Program-made: the position numbers and the translations under genes | Assembly: GCF_000264905.1 (NCBI RefSeq) | Contig: NW_006763143.1 | Span: forward strand, 667,224 to 731,223 | Source: Stereum hirsutum FP-91666 SS1 | Taxonomy: Eukaryota > Basidiomycota > Agaricomycetes > Russulales > Stereaceae | Reading direction: 5' to 3' | Length of the DNA stretch: 64,000 nt | The notes under the pieces: generated by a model | What the model saw: the letters and a program-made list of their open reading frames with translations, nothing else | What the model was told of the DNA's origin: nothing | The model's database searches: none | In this document: one piece after another, positions 48,454-61,957 of the stretch | Layout of the letters: each line of letters starts with the position of its first letter | Numbering within the stretch: the stretch's first letter is position 1

Positions 48454-49895
48454 GTGGCGACGACGACAAAATGACGCGTTTGTGCGTTCAGAGTGGACGT
48501 TGGTCGAAAAGCGGCGGTCGTTTCCTTTCCGTTTTCCGTGCGAGATTGCAGTATACCCCCATCTGTCTCCTCCTTCCTCTCTCCATATACTCCTGTGTTT
48601 TGTGTGTTGGTTCCATATAAGTTACACGCTCTTTGACTTGTGTCTCATCCCTGACTCTTCGCTTCTTTTCCCTGGACCGTTACTGATTCGGTTACAGTGT
48701 GTTTTGCGTGTTGGATAATACCGTCTGGTGTTCAGCTTCTGCGTTGTTCCAGTCTGTCTCTTCTGTTCGATGTTTCTTTCTTGAATTCAATAGGATACTC
48801 TATAGTTCGGCTTTATCGTGGGCGTTTCCCGTGTCTGTCTTGGCGCCAGCCTTCAAGATTCTTGGTATGGAAGTTGCTGTTCAGACTGTTGGCTGCGTGA
48901 TCGTGGCGCATGACGGGTGTAGCAATTATGAGTACCCACCCGTGGTCTTTGTTTTCGGGAACTTCGAAGCTGTCAGGTGCAAATGGAGGAAAAGGGTGAG
49001 GGCAGGTGGATGATGGGAAGTGCCCGGTGGGGAATGCAGATAAAGAGTTCAAGCGGGGATGTTCGGGATGTGCCCGCGGGGTACGTCTATCGTCTGCTAC
49101 TAATAATTGTGTGGACAACGGAAGCATGGCGAGGGAGAGTCGGATAATGAAGAGACTGGGTATCGTAGATACGCCGCCGCCGGTGGGTATGTGAATTGTA
49201 TCTAGTACTTGAGTCTGAGTAGAGGAGGGCGTATTATGATTGCGTGTGGGTGTTGTGTATGTCGAACGTAGATGAACAAGGTTCGAAACCTGCGAGCTGG
49301 TACAAGTTCTTCTGGATCTTTGCGCAAACGGCTTCGCACGCCCCTCAATCAAACACAACGTCGACCTCCCGTCGTCGTCGTCGTCGCAGCCGCTATCGAT
49401 TGTGTACATATCGCGAGAGTTCCGTGATTGTGTTCTGTTCTGTCGAGCGACTGCGCGTGGCCAAGTCCTCGAAGGGGCTCGCCGAAATAGGCAAGCGTCC
49501 GAACAGTACGCCTGTTCTGTTTCTCGCTTCTCGTTCGTCCCTCCTGAACGCCTCTTCTCCCTCCATCCTCCCCTTTTTTTTCTTCCTTTTCTTCCTCTTT
49601 CGTTTTCGACAGCTGGCGCTCTGTGCTTGACCGTGCAGGATCTTTGTTGGCGGTGAAACGCGCGAACAAACGATCATATCACGGACGTAGAGCAACCGCG
49701 TCGACTCGAGACGCCAATCCGAAAGCCAGGTATAGAGGCCGCGAACAGACGCAGTGTAGTGCTCTCACCGCAATTGCCATACAGCCATCAAACACACGCT
49801 CGAACGTCGACGCCATCTGAGCTCGACGCTTTGTCGAATACCCGCACCATATTGTATCACCATTACCACCACCAGCTCTCGCCAACCCGACTCCC
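48454..49895. other. Intergenic, no gene recognised
   Basis: Septin 3' UTR on the left, then a weak region with a short CGT microsatellite (49370-49386) and a pyrimidine tract (about 49540-49610) that probably belongs to the promoter of the gene at 49896. Confidence 0.4.
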
Positions 49896-52800
49896 ATGCA
49901 GCTCGGCGAGACAAGACCGGCATCAGTCCTCAACCCACACGCAGAATGGATGGTTCGAAACCACATCGACCCAGCACCGCCGTCTTCTTCATCCTCGTCC
50001 ACAGCGTCCGCCTCGTCCACCGCAAGTGCATCCAACTCCACCCAGGCCCCTTCATCCACTTATCCCACCCCAAGAAGGCGTTCATTCATACACGCACCCC
50101 CTCCCGCTCCACCGCCCAGCCAGCCGATACCCAGTCTACCCATCATTGATACCACTCACGCAGACCCCACTCCCGAACACACTTCCACCTCCCCCACTGC
50201 TGTTCACTCAACCACCATGCCCAACGGACATTACTATCCCGACTCGTCCTCGGACTATCGGGACCAAGAACGGCATACGCCCCATTCCCCACCCACATTC
50301 TCAGCAGGCATAGGCCGTCCAGCAGTATCGCCCGGTCTTGCCGCAGTCGCTGCATTCTCTCAATCTAGACTCGCCAATACAACGACACTGACTGCTGCTT
50401 CGAGCTCGGGACCAGGACCAGTACCACTTTCGCCTGCTCGTGCGACGAATGCAAACGGCAGAGCGTCAAGCGAGCATCAAGAGCTCATCCCGGACCGTCT
50501 GCTACTGTCTCCGAACGGCCCCCAGCCCGCGGAACAACCTAGACCATCGTCCAGGCGCGCGTTGACGAGGGCGTTGGAGCTCGCGAGGGAAGCTGTAAGG
50601 TTAGACTCGACGAACGACGATCCGTACGGGGCGGTCATTGCGTATGGGAAGAGCGTGGCACTGTTGAGCAATGTTATGGAGAGGGTGATGAGGGGTGAGG
50701 ATAGTACGGAGGGGAGGAGAAGAGGAGGTAGGAGGAGGAGCGTGGTCGCGCAGGAGGAGGAAGTGAAGAGGTTGAAGGCTATTGTGAGTGCATAATCCAT
50801 GTCCGTCCGCTTGCCGTTGCACACTCTGACGGGTATTGTGGGACGTGTTCGACTCGCCGAGCAGCACGATACCTATGCCGATCGTATGAATATCCTCAGT
50901 CTTATTTATAATATCCCTCATATACCACACTCCCCTGGCGCCCTCGCGGCGTCCATCTCTGCATCTGCGGATTCTACGCGGCCCTCATCACCCAACTCTA
51001 GCTCTCCTGGCTCCGATTCGGATACATATAGGGGTAGGTCATCGTCTGTGGCGACGACGAGCTCCGATGGTCGGACGACAACGATATTCACGGATTATTC
51101 TGGTACGACACTGGCGGATGGCCTATACCCTGACGAACCTGAGTCGGATTCCGAGAAAGGTACGTTAAGCTATGGCCTATATCACTTTGACCGCCACCTA
51201 AGAATAGTCACTATTTACCCAGCTACATCTTCATCTCATCATCCATACGCAGCCCCGGAGGCTATGGAGCAACGGGTTTCTCCACCCTCAACAGCGACAA
51301 CGAATGGCACTGTCGCTCATGTCCAACGGGATCGAACTAGCTCACAACCTCCAGTTCGACCTTATCCGGCTCCGGCCGCACCTCACCGTCCTCGAGCGGT
51401 CTCCGCTCTTCCACCCGCACCGCCACCGCCACGAGACTCTTTACCTCCCGCTCCGGATCAGGAACGTCTGAACGTCGCATCACGACCCCGAGGAAACTCG
51501 GCAAGTCATTCACGGACGGGGTCGAATGGTTCGGGCCGGTTAGCGTCGTTACAGGAGGAGAGTGAGCGGTACGATGACCAGCCATTGCAATCGCAGCAGC
51601 AACATCACTTTGAGGTCGAAGAGGACCTGCGGAGGTCTAGGGGCAGATCGCAAATAGTGTCTACGCCCAGAGAGTCAAAACGAGAGTCACATCCGCTACC
51701 GCCTTTACCTTCGAACTCATCAGACGCCTCGGGGTCAGTAGAGTCGCCGCGGACGCCACGTACCTTGACGAACGACGAGGTGCCAAATACCGCGATTGGT
51801 TCACCTCGACATGTTACTCCTCGGCCAAGAGGCAGTTCCACGGTTGGCACCACGAAGTCTGAGATCACCGTCCCGAATACACTGATCAATCCCTCAACGA
51901 CGATGGGGACTATTTCGCAGAGGAGGTCGAAAGTATCTGCGCCTCCACCTTCGTCGATGTCAGCTTTTGCGAGCACTGCAGGCATGTCTGGGCTTCCAGA
52001 GTCAGCACCACCACCGTCTGCGATGAGACAGACGTTGTCTGGTATGCCACCCAGCTCTTCGTCTTCTCTCGGCTACACGCGTAGTCGGTCGTCGTCACAA
52101 CCAGGACACCGACCAAATTTGGCCGGTCTACCTTCTGCTTCGTACGACGGGCTACCGACCGGTAGACCCTCGTCTTCGATGGTGCCGATGATGCCTATGG
52201 TACCAAGGAAAACCTCGATGTCTTCGAGGGCGAGCACGAACCAAGTCCCACATATCACCGTCGTCACCGGTCTCGTCTCTCCACCCCTCGGAACGCCAAT
52301 CACGCATCTGGTACCACCGCCTCCTATGATGGGCACCAACCTCCCGACGACGCCAACCTCACCCCTCCCACCCGCACCTCCACCGGACCCAATCCGCAAA
52401 CCGTACCACATGATGTCGCTCATCCGCCAAACCATGACGTCCAAAACCGGAGGGTACATCACCCGCCGACTGCACGTCCCGCAGGAGGTCTGGTCCCAGG
52501 GCGGGGCAAAGCTGCAGAACCTGCCGGAAAAGGTGCGGGTGGTGGAGGTGCTGTGCTCTGCGCTAGAGGAGCTGCAGAATACGAGCGTGGAGATCTTTGG
52601 TGCGGGGAACGTGAGCTCGGGGATGGCGATGGGGATTGGGAGCGTGGGGAGGAAGGAGGGAGAGGTGTGGGCGGGGAAGTTGGAGGAGTTTGGGGCGGTG
52701 TGCGATGGGGTTGTGCAGAATTTTGGGAAGAAGTTGGGGGTGGGGGAGGGGTTTGTGGTTAAGAAGACTAGTGGGGTGCGTTACCTCCACAAGGTCCACT

Positions 52801-53254
52801 TTATTTTCGTCGCTGACTGACTGGTCGCTTTTGTTCTTAGGTGACTTCATGGGGAGGAAAACTTACCCGGCAGTTTGACAAGTTCACGTCGAATGGGAAG
52901 AAGTGAGTCCTCGAGCTGCTAGCTGCGGCAGTGTCATCTACTAACGACTGTCCATTTTCTCCTCTGTCTCGTTGTAAATCACTCAGCCTTGATTCGCCCG
53001 CGTCCTACGTCCAGGGTCTCACCCGACTATTCCATCAGGTCCAATTGCTCGACGAGCATCACAAAGCAATCCTCATGCAGCCCGTTGCGTCCTCGTACGC
53101 TGGACTACAAAAGGAGACTCGCATGGTGACAGAGCAGAGGCTGAGGCACGCGTCAGAGTTCTTCGCGTCTGTGGTCTTGACGTTCGTCATTCGGGACCTG
53201 GCGCAGTTGTTGGATAAGTATGTAAAGAAGTGCGAGAAGTGGCTGGCGGAGTGA
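49896..53254 (+). CDS. MIT-domain protein with long disordered regions
   Basis: MIT domains bind ESCRT-III tails. After about 210 residues of Ser/Pro-rich disorder comes a three-helix MIT-like unit: SSRRALTRALELAREAVRLD, DDPYGAVIAYGKSVALLSNV, then VKRLKAI, which continues across an intron (50784-50864, GTGAGT donor) as HDTYADRMNILSLI. A long Ser/Pro/Arg region follows (about 50900-52350). The C-terminal part is ordered: KPYHMMSLIRQTMTSKTGGY, ITRRLHVPQEVWSQGGAKLQ, VRVVEVLCSALEELQN, SWGGKLTRQFDKF and, in the last exon, YVQGLTRLFHQVQLLDEHHK and RDLAQLLDKYVKKCEKWLAE. This architecture occurs in conserved but poorly characterised fungal proteins. A role in endosomal sorting or septation is only inferred from the MIT domain. 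Confidence 0.8.
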
Positions 53255-54317
53255 GGTGTGAATTTTTGCCTTTCTTTGTAGTTACATGGGGACTTTTGCC
53301 ACTCCTGTCGCCACTTCGGAACGGATGGATTCTTTCGCCCGCTCGGTCGGTCGGTCAACTTCGGATTCTCTTCAATGTACTACTTTATGCTCCTGGACTG
53401 GATGCCGTTCCACATTTGTGTTCTCGTCGCACACTATCCTCAAGATGCCGGTTCTGCCTCCTTGTATATCCTTATCACCTCTTCGCTTCGCCTCCGAACC
53501 TTTATTTACGCTTTCTTCACCTTCTCTGTTGAAGCAGTCTACCCAAGTACAGCAGCGCACCATATCTCCTGGAGACCTCTCTACTCCTCTGTCGAATATT
53601 CTCCTTCCCTCTCTCTCCCTTCTCGGATGGGATTCTGTCACTGTTTGTCGATCAATGCCTTCCTCCTATTTTCCTTCTCTCTTCCTTCCAATTGTTCTTT
53701 TAAAGTTTTTTTTTTCTTCCTTGTCACTTCGAGTTCCAAATCATATACAATTCTGTTCTGTTCACTGCCGGTGCACTCTCAATCATCAATCTCAGCGTGG
53801 ATTCGTTCTTCATTCTTTCTTTCCCGTCCGTTCTTCCTTTCATTCTCCCTTTTTCGACTTCCCCTTTGTTCCTCCTTGTTTGTGTGACTTTGTCCCTGTG
53901 TCTCCCTGTTTGTTTCGTTCTGTCACACCTCCGGAATTGATTCTGACGTGGCTCCCCTCCCCACCGTTCTCTTCAAATTTATTCTCACCTTCAGGCTCGT
54001 TCTTCCTTCTGGTTCGGTTTCTCTCTCTACTTGAGGTCTGTGTGTTCCAAAATGTGATTCTTTGTCCTGCTATGGATGCTCCATTTCTGGTCGGTCACAC
54101 ATGCCTGCCTCATTGAGATTGGCCGGAAGTTCTACTTGTGTGTGGAACAAAGGCAAGAAGCGGCAGGTAAGCAACACATGAACAATTCTGAAACTACATG
54201 TTCCTCTCCACACAAAGACGATGCAAGGGAATCATTCGTCAAAGGAAACGAACAAAGGCAATAAGCGTTATTTACATGACACGGCAACGGTAAAAAGGTA
54301 AGCAAACATGCAAACAA
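53255..54317. other. Intergenic, C/T-rich, no gene recognised
   Basis: A pyrimidine-rich plus-strand stretch (about 53400-54010) makes long open frames by composition. It is probably the 3' UTR of the MIT gene and flanking sequence. Confidence 0.45.
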
Positions 54318-55453
54318 TTATCGAATTTGATCCTCATCTGCACCGTGATAAAACTCCCACGTAAACTTATACCACCGCGGTTCCTCAGTGGCACCTAAAA
54401 ACCGCTTGAGCTTCTCCAGCTTATCCTTGTCCACCTTCATCGTCTCCGGAGTGAGATTCTGCAGGCGCATGGCATATGCCTAGGGAGGTCCGATCCAAAA
54501 TCGCCGGATTTTGCCCTTTTTGTCCGGACCGATTTGGGAGCGGAATGTACGCACTCGGATCGGGTGCCCTGTTTTGGAGGACATTTGGTACGCATTTCGT
54601 ATCGGACCTTGCCCAGATAGAGCTCGAAAATATGTGTTTTATTTGTCATTATGTGCGCACCTCGTCGGGGAGTGTTTGGAGCGGATCTCTCACGAGTCAT
54701 TTTTATCTCTTTTGTGCGCACTGTGGGCTATGGTAGGATCGGACCTCGCTGCGAGCTCACCACTTTTGTCTCGTTTGGGATCGGACGTGGGGTACTTGGG
54801 AGACCGAAAATGTACGCACCATGATCAAACATGGAACCACTTTCTGACCCAAAATTGTCCGCACCGGGATTGGACCTCGCCCCGCATATGCCATGCGCCT
54901 GATTCTGCGCGACGGTGACGCATAACGCGGTCATTCCGTTCGCCATGTTAACCATGTTGATATCGCGCTCCAAGTTTAGACCGCAGAACTTTTCTAGAAT
55001 GTTCATGAACCGAAGCGTCGAGTTGGCTCGTCCGAGCTTGTCCAACGCGTATCCCTCTGCCCCTCTACCCCTCTGATACGTCAGTTCGTAATCCAGGGGA
55101 TATCCAAAAACACGGCGGTTTTGGTCGATATGACGAGAAGAGGCACGCCGAAGGTTCTTGGAGCCGATATAGCTCGGGGTCTTCGTCTCGCTGGACTCGT
55201 GAGCGAGGCGGATGTTCACCACGCATGGGGGAGTGCCTTCGAGAGGACGATAGTCAAAATTCCCATTAGGGAAATGGTGCACAGTAGGCTCGTCATGGAG
55301 GCTGACGTCGGCAGGTTCGGCGAGTTGTACATGGTCAGACGCTTGCTGTTGCAACGAATAAGCACAACAATGATGTAACAAGTAGACGTGGAAACATACC
55401 ATGACTCGAGTTTGGAGGTGGTCCGCATTCTGGGTAGAGAGTGTGGACGTCAT
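54318..55453 (-). pseudogene. Unknown gene split by a MITE insertion
   Basis: From ATG 55453 (MTSTLSTQNADHLQTRVM) the frame crosses a clean intron (GTATGT to CAACAG, about 55399-55348) into QASDHVQLAEPADVSLHDEP and runs on to ELTYQRGRGAEGYALDKLGR, FMNILEKFCGLNLERDINMV and MTALCVTVAQN at about 54902. There a 438-bp element begins. On its far side the same frame continues as LTPETMKVDKDKLEKLKRFL, EEPRWYKFTWEFYHGADE and stops at 54318. Ignoring the element and one copy of its 8-base target duplication, the two sides are in phase with no other stop. I do not recognise the family. The insertion makes the present product truncated or altered unless the element is spliced out; whether other alleles lack it is unknown. 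Confidence 0.65.
54463..54900. mobile_element. hAT-like MITE with perfect 17-bp terminal inverted repeats
   Basis: The ends are perfect inverted repeats: AGGCGCATGGCATATGC at 54463-54479 and its reverse complement at 54884-54900. Similarity continues imperfectly inward to AGGTCCGATCC on the left and AGGTCCAATCC (reverse complement) on the right. The element is flanked by an exact 8-base direct repeat, GATTCTGC, at 54455-54462 and 54901-54908, the target-site size of the hAT superfamily. Inside are several copies of a GATCGGAC-type motif in both orientations, like hAT subterminal repeats. No transposase frame is present (438 bp), so it is non-autonomous. It sits inside a coding exon of the minus-strand gene. 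Confidence 0.85.
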
Positions 55454-56842
55454 GAGCGATGGAAGGACAGGGCTGTGTCAACATTCGTCAAGACTGGCAC
55501 TGGAGGCAAAGTTCCGTGGGAGCGCTGATTCTATTTTGAATCCATTGGGAACTTATCCTGAAGAATATCCGAATGCGCTCAAACGAATTTACGCTGAATA
55601 TATCTCTATATAGCAATATATTCCCGATAAATTCCAAATATTCTGAAATTTATCAATATGTTCAAAATCTATTCGTGGAGTCTATGCGGGCCTTTTTGAG
55701 AGAAAATTTCATCAATATTCACGATACGGTCCTTTGCCTCCAGTGTGGGCAGCTTATATAAGGACGGGCAACCCGGAGCCGTGTTCGAAGTCCGACGCGC
55801 GGCAGACACTGCCATGCTTTGTCAACAATCCGAATCGTCCCCAGGCCCAAGTTGGGCCCAAGGTCGAAGGACTCAGGAAGCCCCGCCTGGGTTGGCACAA
55901 ACCTTGCTTGTGTGACTCGGAGGAGCTGTTTGCCAAACTGGACAGGGTATTGGTGCGCAGTTCTCGTTTCTTGGAGACTTACTTAGTGAAGAACTTCGAA
56001 CATTTGAGGATACTTGGACCAGCTGTTGAGCCGAAGTACTGTAGATTTACGACCACGAGTTCGCGAGTGGGACCTTCCTAATCTGTCCCCCTTCACAGTT
56101 CACCGCGACTGGAGGACAGGGTGTATATGTTCGCGGCCGTGCTTGCTTGCGGCAACATGACATCCGACTCTTTGTACGTTTATGAATCATTTCATTGGTC
56201 TGTGATTGTGTTGTCTCTGACTGTATGCCAGTGGTTCTGTGTCTTTCTGTGTTTATCGACTCCGCTTCAATCTGTGCAAATAATAATCTCCCTTGGGTCC
56301 CAGCTTGGCTTGTCTTTGTAAAAAGAGGACTTGGACGACTTGACTCACTGCCTCTCCGGGAATGGCCCTCCGCGCCATCACTCCCAGCCTTGATACTGAC
56401 TTTATCAAGGCAGCCACCAGTCCTTCTCACATCACTCTGCCTAGCCTCCCATTCACAGTACCTCCCACCGTGGGTAAAATATCCAGAGTGGCGTGTCTTC
56501 GTAAGTGGCGTTGGTCAAACTTTTACAGAACCTGACGCAAGTCTAGCACGCTACGCTCACAGTTCACTCTTACCTGAAACTCTGAAATTCCTTTGCATAC
56601 CGTGGTGTTAGGATAGCATCCCTTGATTCCAGGCGTCCGAGTCGCGGCTACATAAGTCCCCCCTCTGGATAAGTAGTGGAAGGAAACAAGCGAACGAAAT
56701 ACTGCAATATTGAGTGACGCAACAATTACAGAACATTTGGAAGGACAAAGCGAAAAGTCCGCGAGCAGGAACAGGCAGGAATCGTGCCATAACTACTATA
56801 ACACGCGCAATATTGTCCAAAACGACCACTTCGGATCAGCTA
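55454..56842. other. Intergenic, AT-rich patch, no gene recognised
   Basis: An AT-rich stretch lies at about 55570-55700, and a TATATAA sequence occurs near 55754. Open frames at 55734-56081 and 56047-56611 overlap on both strands without motifs. Confidence 0.4.
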
Positions 56843-59800
56843 TCAAATCTCGATAGATCCAGTCAGGCGGTGGTCGCGACTGCTGGCCCCCACAGTTACG
56901 CCAGTTGTACCGCTCGGGATAACCCACTTCTGTGACACGACGTCCCAGATGGAGAGGTCATAGCGGGACAGCGGGATGGTGACGTTTGTGAACTCGCCAG
57001 GTGCGATGTAGACGTTGTCGAAGCCCTTGAGAAGATATGGTGGCGAGTTGGCAGTTTCGGGAGGTGAGAGGTAGAGCTGAGGGACCTGGGTTGCGAGGTT
57101 TGTCAGTATTAGAGTGTGGGTAGTCAATACACAAGCCTACCTCATTCCCTGCAACCGTTCCGTTGTTCTGGATCGTAAAGGTCACGTTGAAGACCTTCTC
57201 GTGGAGGCTGAGGGTGCAGATATTAGGTTGATGTATAGCTGGGAGTATGAAGGGAAGTACGAACGTGTCATCCAGAGAGGATCCAGCACCAGTGGGTGGT
57301 GTATAGTCTCCGACCGAGCCCGAGATTTCCAGGTTGGAGTAGTCAAAGGTCGTGTATGACAGTCCGAAGCCGAACTCGTAACGAGGCTCAATACCAGCCT
57401 TGTCATCCCTGTCAGCCTACAGTGAGCATAAACATTGGAAATTATCCTCACCGAGTCGAAATGACGGTAGTCAATGAAGAGGCCCTCGGTGTAGTCTATT
57501 TGAGCGATGAACAATATGTCGTCGACATAAATCACACTGGCGGGATAGTCGTCTGCGCTCTTGGCTATGGTGTACGGCTGGAGTAGATGGTCAGGCTCTC
57601 TTTCATAATTTCACAAAATCAAGACTGACGAGGCGACCACTGTCGTATGATGGCACTAGTCAGCATCAAGATCATGTCTGAAGAAAGAAGACTGACCTCG
57701 GATTGAAGGCACCGTACAGCACGTCAGTCAGAGAGTTTCCTGCGATATCGTTAGAACGTTGTGATTCCAAAGCTACAACAATCATACCTGCTTCTTGACC
57801 ACCCAGACCGCTCCAAACCTGTTCGCTTTGGTAAATCATCTATGAAGAATATGACAATGTATTCACTTACTAGGCCGGTAACTAACGGAGCGAGTTAAAA
57901 TCGCATTTTATGGAGAAGTGCAGAGTAACTCACTGTTTGTGTTGTCTATCCAAGCATCGACGATGATGGGTCCGACAGTTTGAACCACGACAACGGTATT
58001 GTTGTTCACGCTAGCTACAGCCTCGACAAGAGCATCACCATCATGCCAGGCAAGGAGATCGTTCCTGTCCCCCTCATTCCCTTCCACGGTGTACGAATCC
58101 TCTCCGGAGTCAGCTGTTGCAATCGTCACAGTAGATCAATACTCGAAGAATGATAAGACGGTGTACGTCAGAGAACTAACCAGTAATGAACACAAAAGCA
58201 ATTTCGGCTCCCGTTGCGGCGGTCTTCGCTGCGTCAAGGTCAGAGTCACTGAGCGAGGAAGTAATGGTAGTCCCGTCGGTGGCACTCCGGTTGGTGATGG
58301 CATCCAGAGGCTGGGTAAAAAAGTGCTCAATATTTTATTGAGCATTTGGGCAGTGTTGAACTTACTGTGATCAAGTAGGGATAGGCCGCGGCTCTGAGAG
58401 AGAATGTTAACCACAAATCACGCTTGGGTCCAAATGTCAGACTCACCCGCTACCCCACCCCATACCAAGTGTCCCTTTGTTACAGCTCTGATCAGCACAA
58501 CTAATACACACCCTTAGTCAGTATATCAGACGCATATATTGTCCAGAGAATCCCACCTGTTAAGGCCGTCAGGGTTCGGTCCCGCAGCGCTGCCTAACAA
58601 AAGGTCAATCCCATGACTTGCGAATAGCGAATACTAGTAGTACCGATTAGAGCTACGGTAGCAGGAGCGTTCAGGGGAAGTGCGTTGTTCTCATTTTTGA
58701 GGAGAACAGTGGAAGCCGCTCCGATTTCTCGGATAATTCTGTGGGAAAATGTCAGATTTATTCAACATGTGTGGCGAGTGTGGCCCACTTGTAGTGATCT
58801 CCTTGAACGTCGACATCATTGACAGAATCGGATGGGTTCTTCGCATTGAGGTTGGGAGTTGGGTAATTTTCATCTTGACCCAAGAGGTACCTACGATAGG
58901 TCAGAATTCGAAGAGGCATCAGTACAGATAAAAACACACGAACCACCCTGCGAGGATTCTGGTTGCCATGTCCTGGGAGCAACATTCAGGTCAGGAACAA
59001 TCGGACAGTTCGCGGGTAGAAGAGACTCACGTCGATGCGGTCTTCGGACACTTCTCCCAAACCAACCGCGATTTCGAGATTAATGCCGTACCATCTGATA
59101 ATATCGTTCAGCACACGTGAGGGTTGAGGAACAAGTATCGGACGAACCCCACGACGGACAAAGGAAAGAAGTCCCCAGGCATAGTCATCTAAGCCAGCAG
59201 TATTAGACCGAAAATTCTGTCAGAAGACGTTGCCACTCACATCGAGACCATTGTTTGCAGATGCAGCGGTCGAGTGTGTGGCGTACCAGTCTAGAGAATG
59301 TATTGGCATCATGTAGACGATAATGGCTGATTTTTATACGTACCAGACATGACATCTGTAGCGAAAAGGCGTCAATGGGATTGAATGGGGGGGCTTATAT
59401 GCAGGAATGACTGACATCCTTGGAAGCCTAGCTCGGTCTTCAGCAAGCCATTGATGGACGCGTCATTCTCACAAGCGTATGTTCCGTTGACTACAGGGAT
59501 AAGAGATCAGGAATACGGTGAAGATGAGACAGGCCCAAATTCCTACTTTGATCTGTAGGGAGACAGTCAAATTTCAAAACGTCAAGCGGGTTGAATAAAG
59601 TACTGACTATAGCTGCACATCATAGCAGCGACATTGGCCTGTACACTTCGCAAAAACTGTGAGGGTGTCGGTGAGAACTGGAATTTCAGCACAAGACATC
59701 AAGGACATACTGGATGCAAATAGAGCTCATGTTCCTACGCATTCCCAATGTCAGCTAATTATTCTGAATTAAAATTTGTTTGCTCCATCACTCACCGTCC

Positions 59801-61017
59801 TACAATGCAAGTTGCATGTCTAGTTAAGAACATAAAAGAATCAATGAAATCAATCACTCGCCTGTCATCAACATTCGAAGAGCTGAACATCCGCGAGTGT
59901 TCCTGCTCACTGGATCATAATCAGGGTGGCTCAATAGACTGCCGTAGGGGAAACGAACTTGTTCATGAGATGCTTGGCAACAGCCTGAACACCTTGGGAC
60001 TGACAACCAGTGATAGTCTCGTAGGCAGCTTCGCCCGTCAGGAATGGATCGGCACCGAAGCCTGGTACAATATGGCGGTTATTTATCATCGAAAGTTATT
60101 ATTGGGAGCTGCGCACCTTCCCATGACCTCCCAGAAGCTGGAGCCCTCATGAGGTTCCTGTTAAGTTTCGGCTCGTTGGCTTGTAACAACGTTGCAAGGA
60201 CACGGTGCAACCTACATCATTGGTCCAAGCTGGGCGTTTACACCCTTTCCACGGAATTCCTCCGCCATGGCCACGCCACGTTGGTTTATGAGTGTCCTGT
60301 TCCAACTATGATACAAAAGGTATTCAGTAACACCATTCAAGTTTCAAAACTTCGTACTCACGTAGCAGCGGCGTTGATCCCTCTGTCGTTCAAAAAAAAG
60401 TCAGACTAAGCTCAGTTTCTCTGACGAGAGGTGGTACTTACGGAGGGAATGCCGAGTTACCGCTCGTTTGACGAACACCGAGAGGGCCATCTAGGGCGAG
60501 GAAGTAGATAAATTGTTTGCGTTGAAGAACATGCGGACTTTTCTGTAAACCGTCTTACCTTCGAGACACAAGCCAGGAAAATTGATACTGTCGATGGCGG
60601 GTGTATTGCCCGTACAGTCGCCCTGGTTAATCTCGGCATCAGACGCGAAGTTGACGAAACCTTGGAAACGGTTCTTACGATGAAGAACCCACGACCAGTG
60701 CCCAAGTGAACTTTCTCGCTCAGACTCAGGTTGGCAACTGCGGCGCTCGCCTGTGAGAGATAAAAGTGAGCACGCGACCGACACAGTAAAGGAAAAAGGA
60801 GCACCTTCGTATATGCAGCGGCCCACTCAGGTGAGTTTACTACGCAAGCAGTTTGAATACTTGCGAATATATATGATATAGAGATCGAATCCTGTGGAAC
60901 TCTGCGAATAGATGAGTCTCGTGGTATGGAAGTGATGAGTATTGCAAGCTTACCACATTGACCAGTAACGACAGTGATTGCAGACAGAAGAACGGTAAAC
61001 GAATGGGAGTACTTCAT
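56843..61017 (-). CDS. GH3 beta-glucosidase, copy 1
   Basis: Secreted family 3 glycoside hydrolases release glucose from cellobiose and other beta-glucosides. The start ATG at 61017 gives a signal peptide ([20 protein letters not shown]). Later exons show [28 protein letters not shown], then [17 protein letters not shown] (59290-59240, holding the SDW nucleophile region), [39 protein letters not shown] sequence, [73 protein letters not shown] and a fibronectin-III-like C-terminus ([20 protein letters not shown], ending [20 protein letters not shown]). At least 15 short introns interrupt it. No frameshift was seen in the parts checked. It is in tandem with a second GH3 gene. Confidence 0.88.
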
Positions 61018-61957
61018 ATTGAAGTTCAAAACGGTGAAAAGGGCAAGAGGGAGATGGGGGAAAGAGGGAGACCAGTCGCGGCAGTAGCTGTCCACAGGTT
61101 GGTCGCATGGCGAGGTATCAGGCGGGCTCCTTTTGAAGGAATCGACGACGGGAAGATACGTCAAAATCGGTGAAGAACGACCCGATCAATCTCCCATACA
61201 GGCACTTTGAGGGCGATCCACGAAGAAGCTAACCGCAGATCTACGGAATTGGTCGCGTGCGTCGTCTTCCGAGGAGTTGTGGCGTACCTCATACGATACA
61301 GACATACGTGCATGGCTCGCGATCTGATGAGTAGCCACACCAAAAGCGGCTTTCCTAGACAATGTGAAGATCGACGCGAAAGGGCAAGATGTGCATATAT
61401 CAGCGCATCACAATGCCGGTGAGACCGAGCAAGGTTGTCATCACTTCTCGAGCACACATCTTCTGTCAGAAGGCACGGAGAGATGAAAACACATGATAGA
61501 GCTCAACGTGCCGCGCCAGGACTTCCTCTGGGTAATACAGGGTAATACCGATACACGTACACCGTGGCATTTCATACATCTTTCAGGAGATATAGACATG
61601 TGAGATTATTCGAGGGTTGCACCCAATAATTATCGTGCACCGTGGACTGGTCCGTGAGCACAAGCGGCGTGATGGCAAGCCCATATCGTCGAAAAGGGAA
61701 GTCTCGAAGCGGCCCATCGAGCCATGCCTGACGCATATCATCAACAACTTTCTCAATGTACAGAGAGAGGCTCCGCTATTGCAACCGACTAGCGGCATTC
61801 CAAGAGATTCACCACAAAGACATGCACGTGAATCTACTGCGCAGAAGAGGAAAACACATACATCCATTGACACAACCCTGAAAAGAAGAGAAGCTCTATA
61901 TTTGCTTGCGTACCAGCCTCCCGCCGGTACTCTTTTTGAAACCCCAGCTGTCATCAT
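61018..61957. other. Intergenic between the two GH3 genes
   Basis: It contains the promoter of GH3 copy 1 and the 3' UTR of copy 2. A plus-strand frame at 61617-61961 overlaps the end of copy 2 and shows no motif. Confidence 0.45.

Noticed and set aside
49255..49290. tRNA from GGTTCGAAACC
   Set aside because: T-loop-like sequence only; no acceptor stem, D-arm or anticodon arm can be paired around it.
53286..54116. 276-codon plus-strand frame after the MIT gene
   Set aside because: Composition bias of a C/T-rich 3' region; two overlapping frames are equally open.
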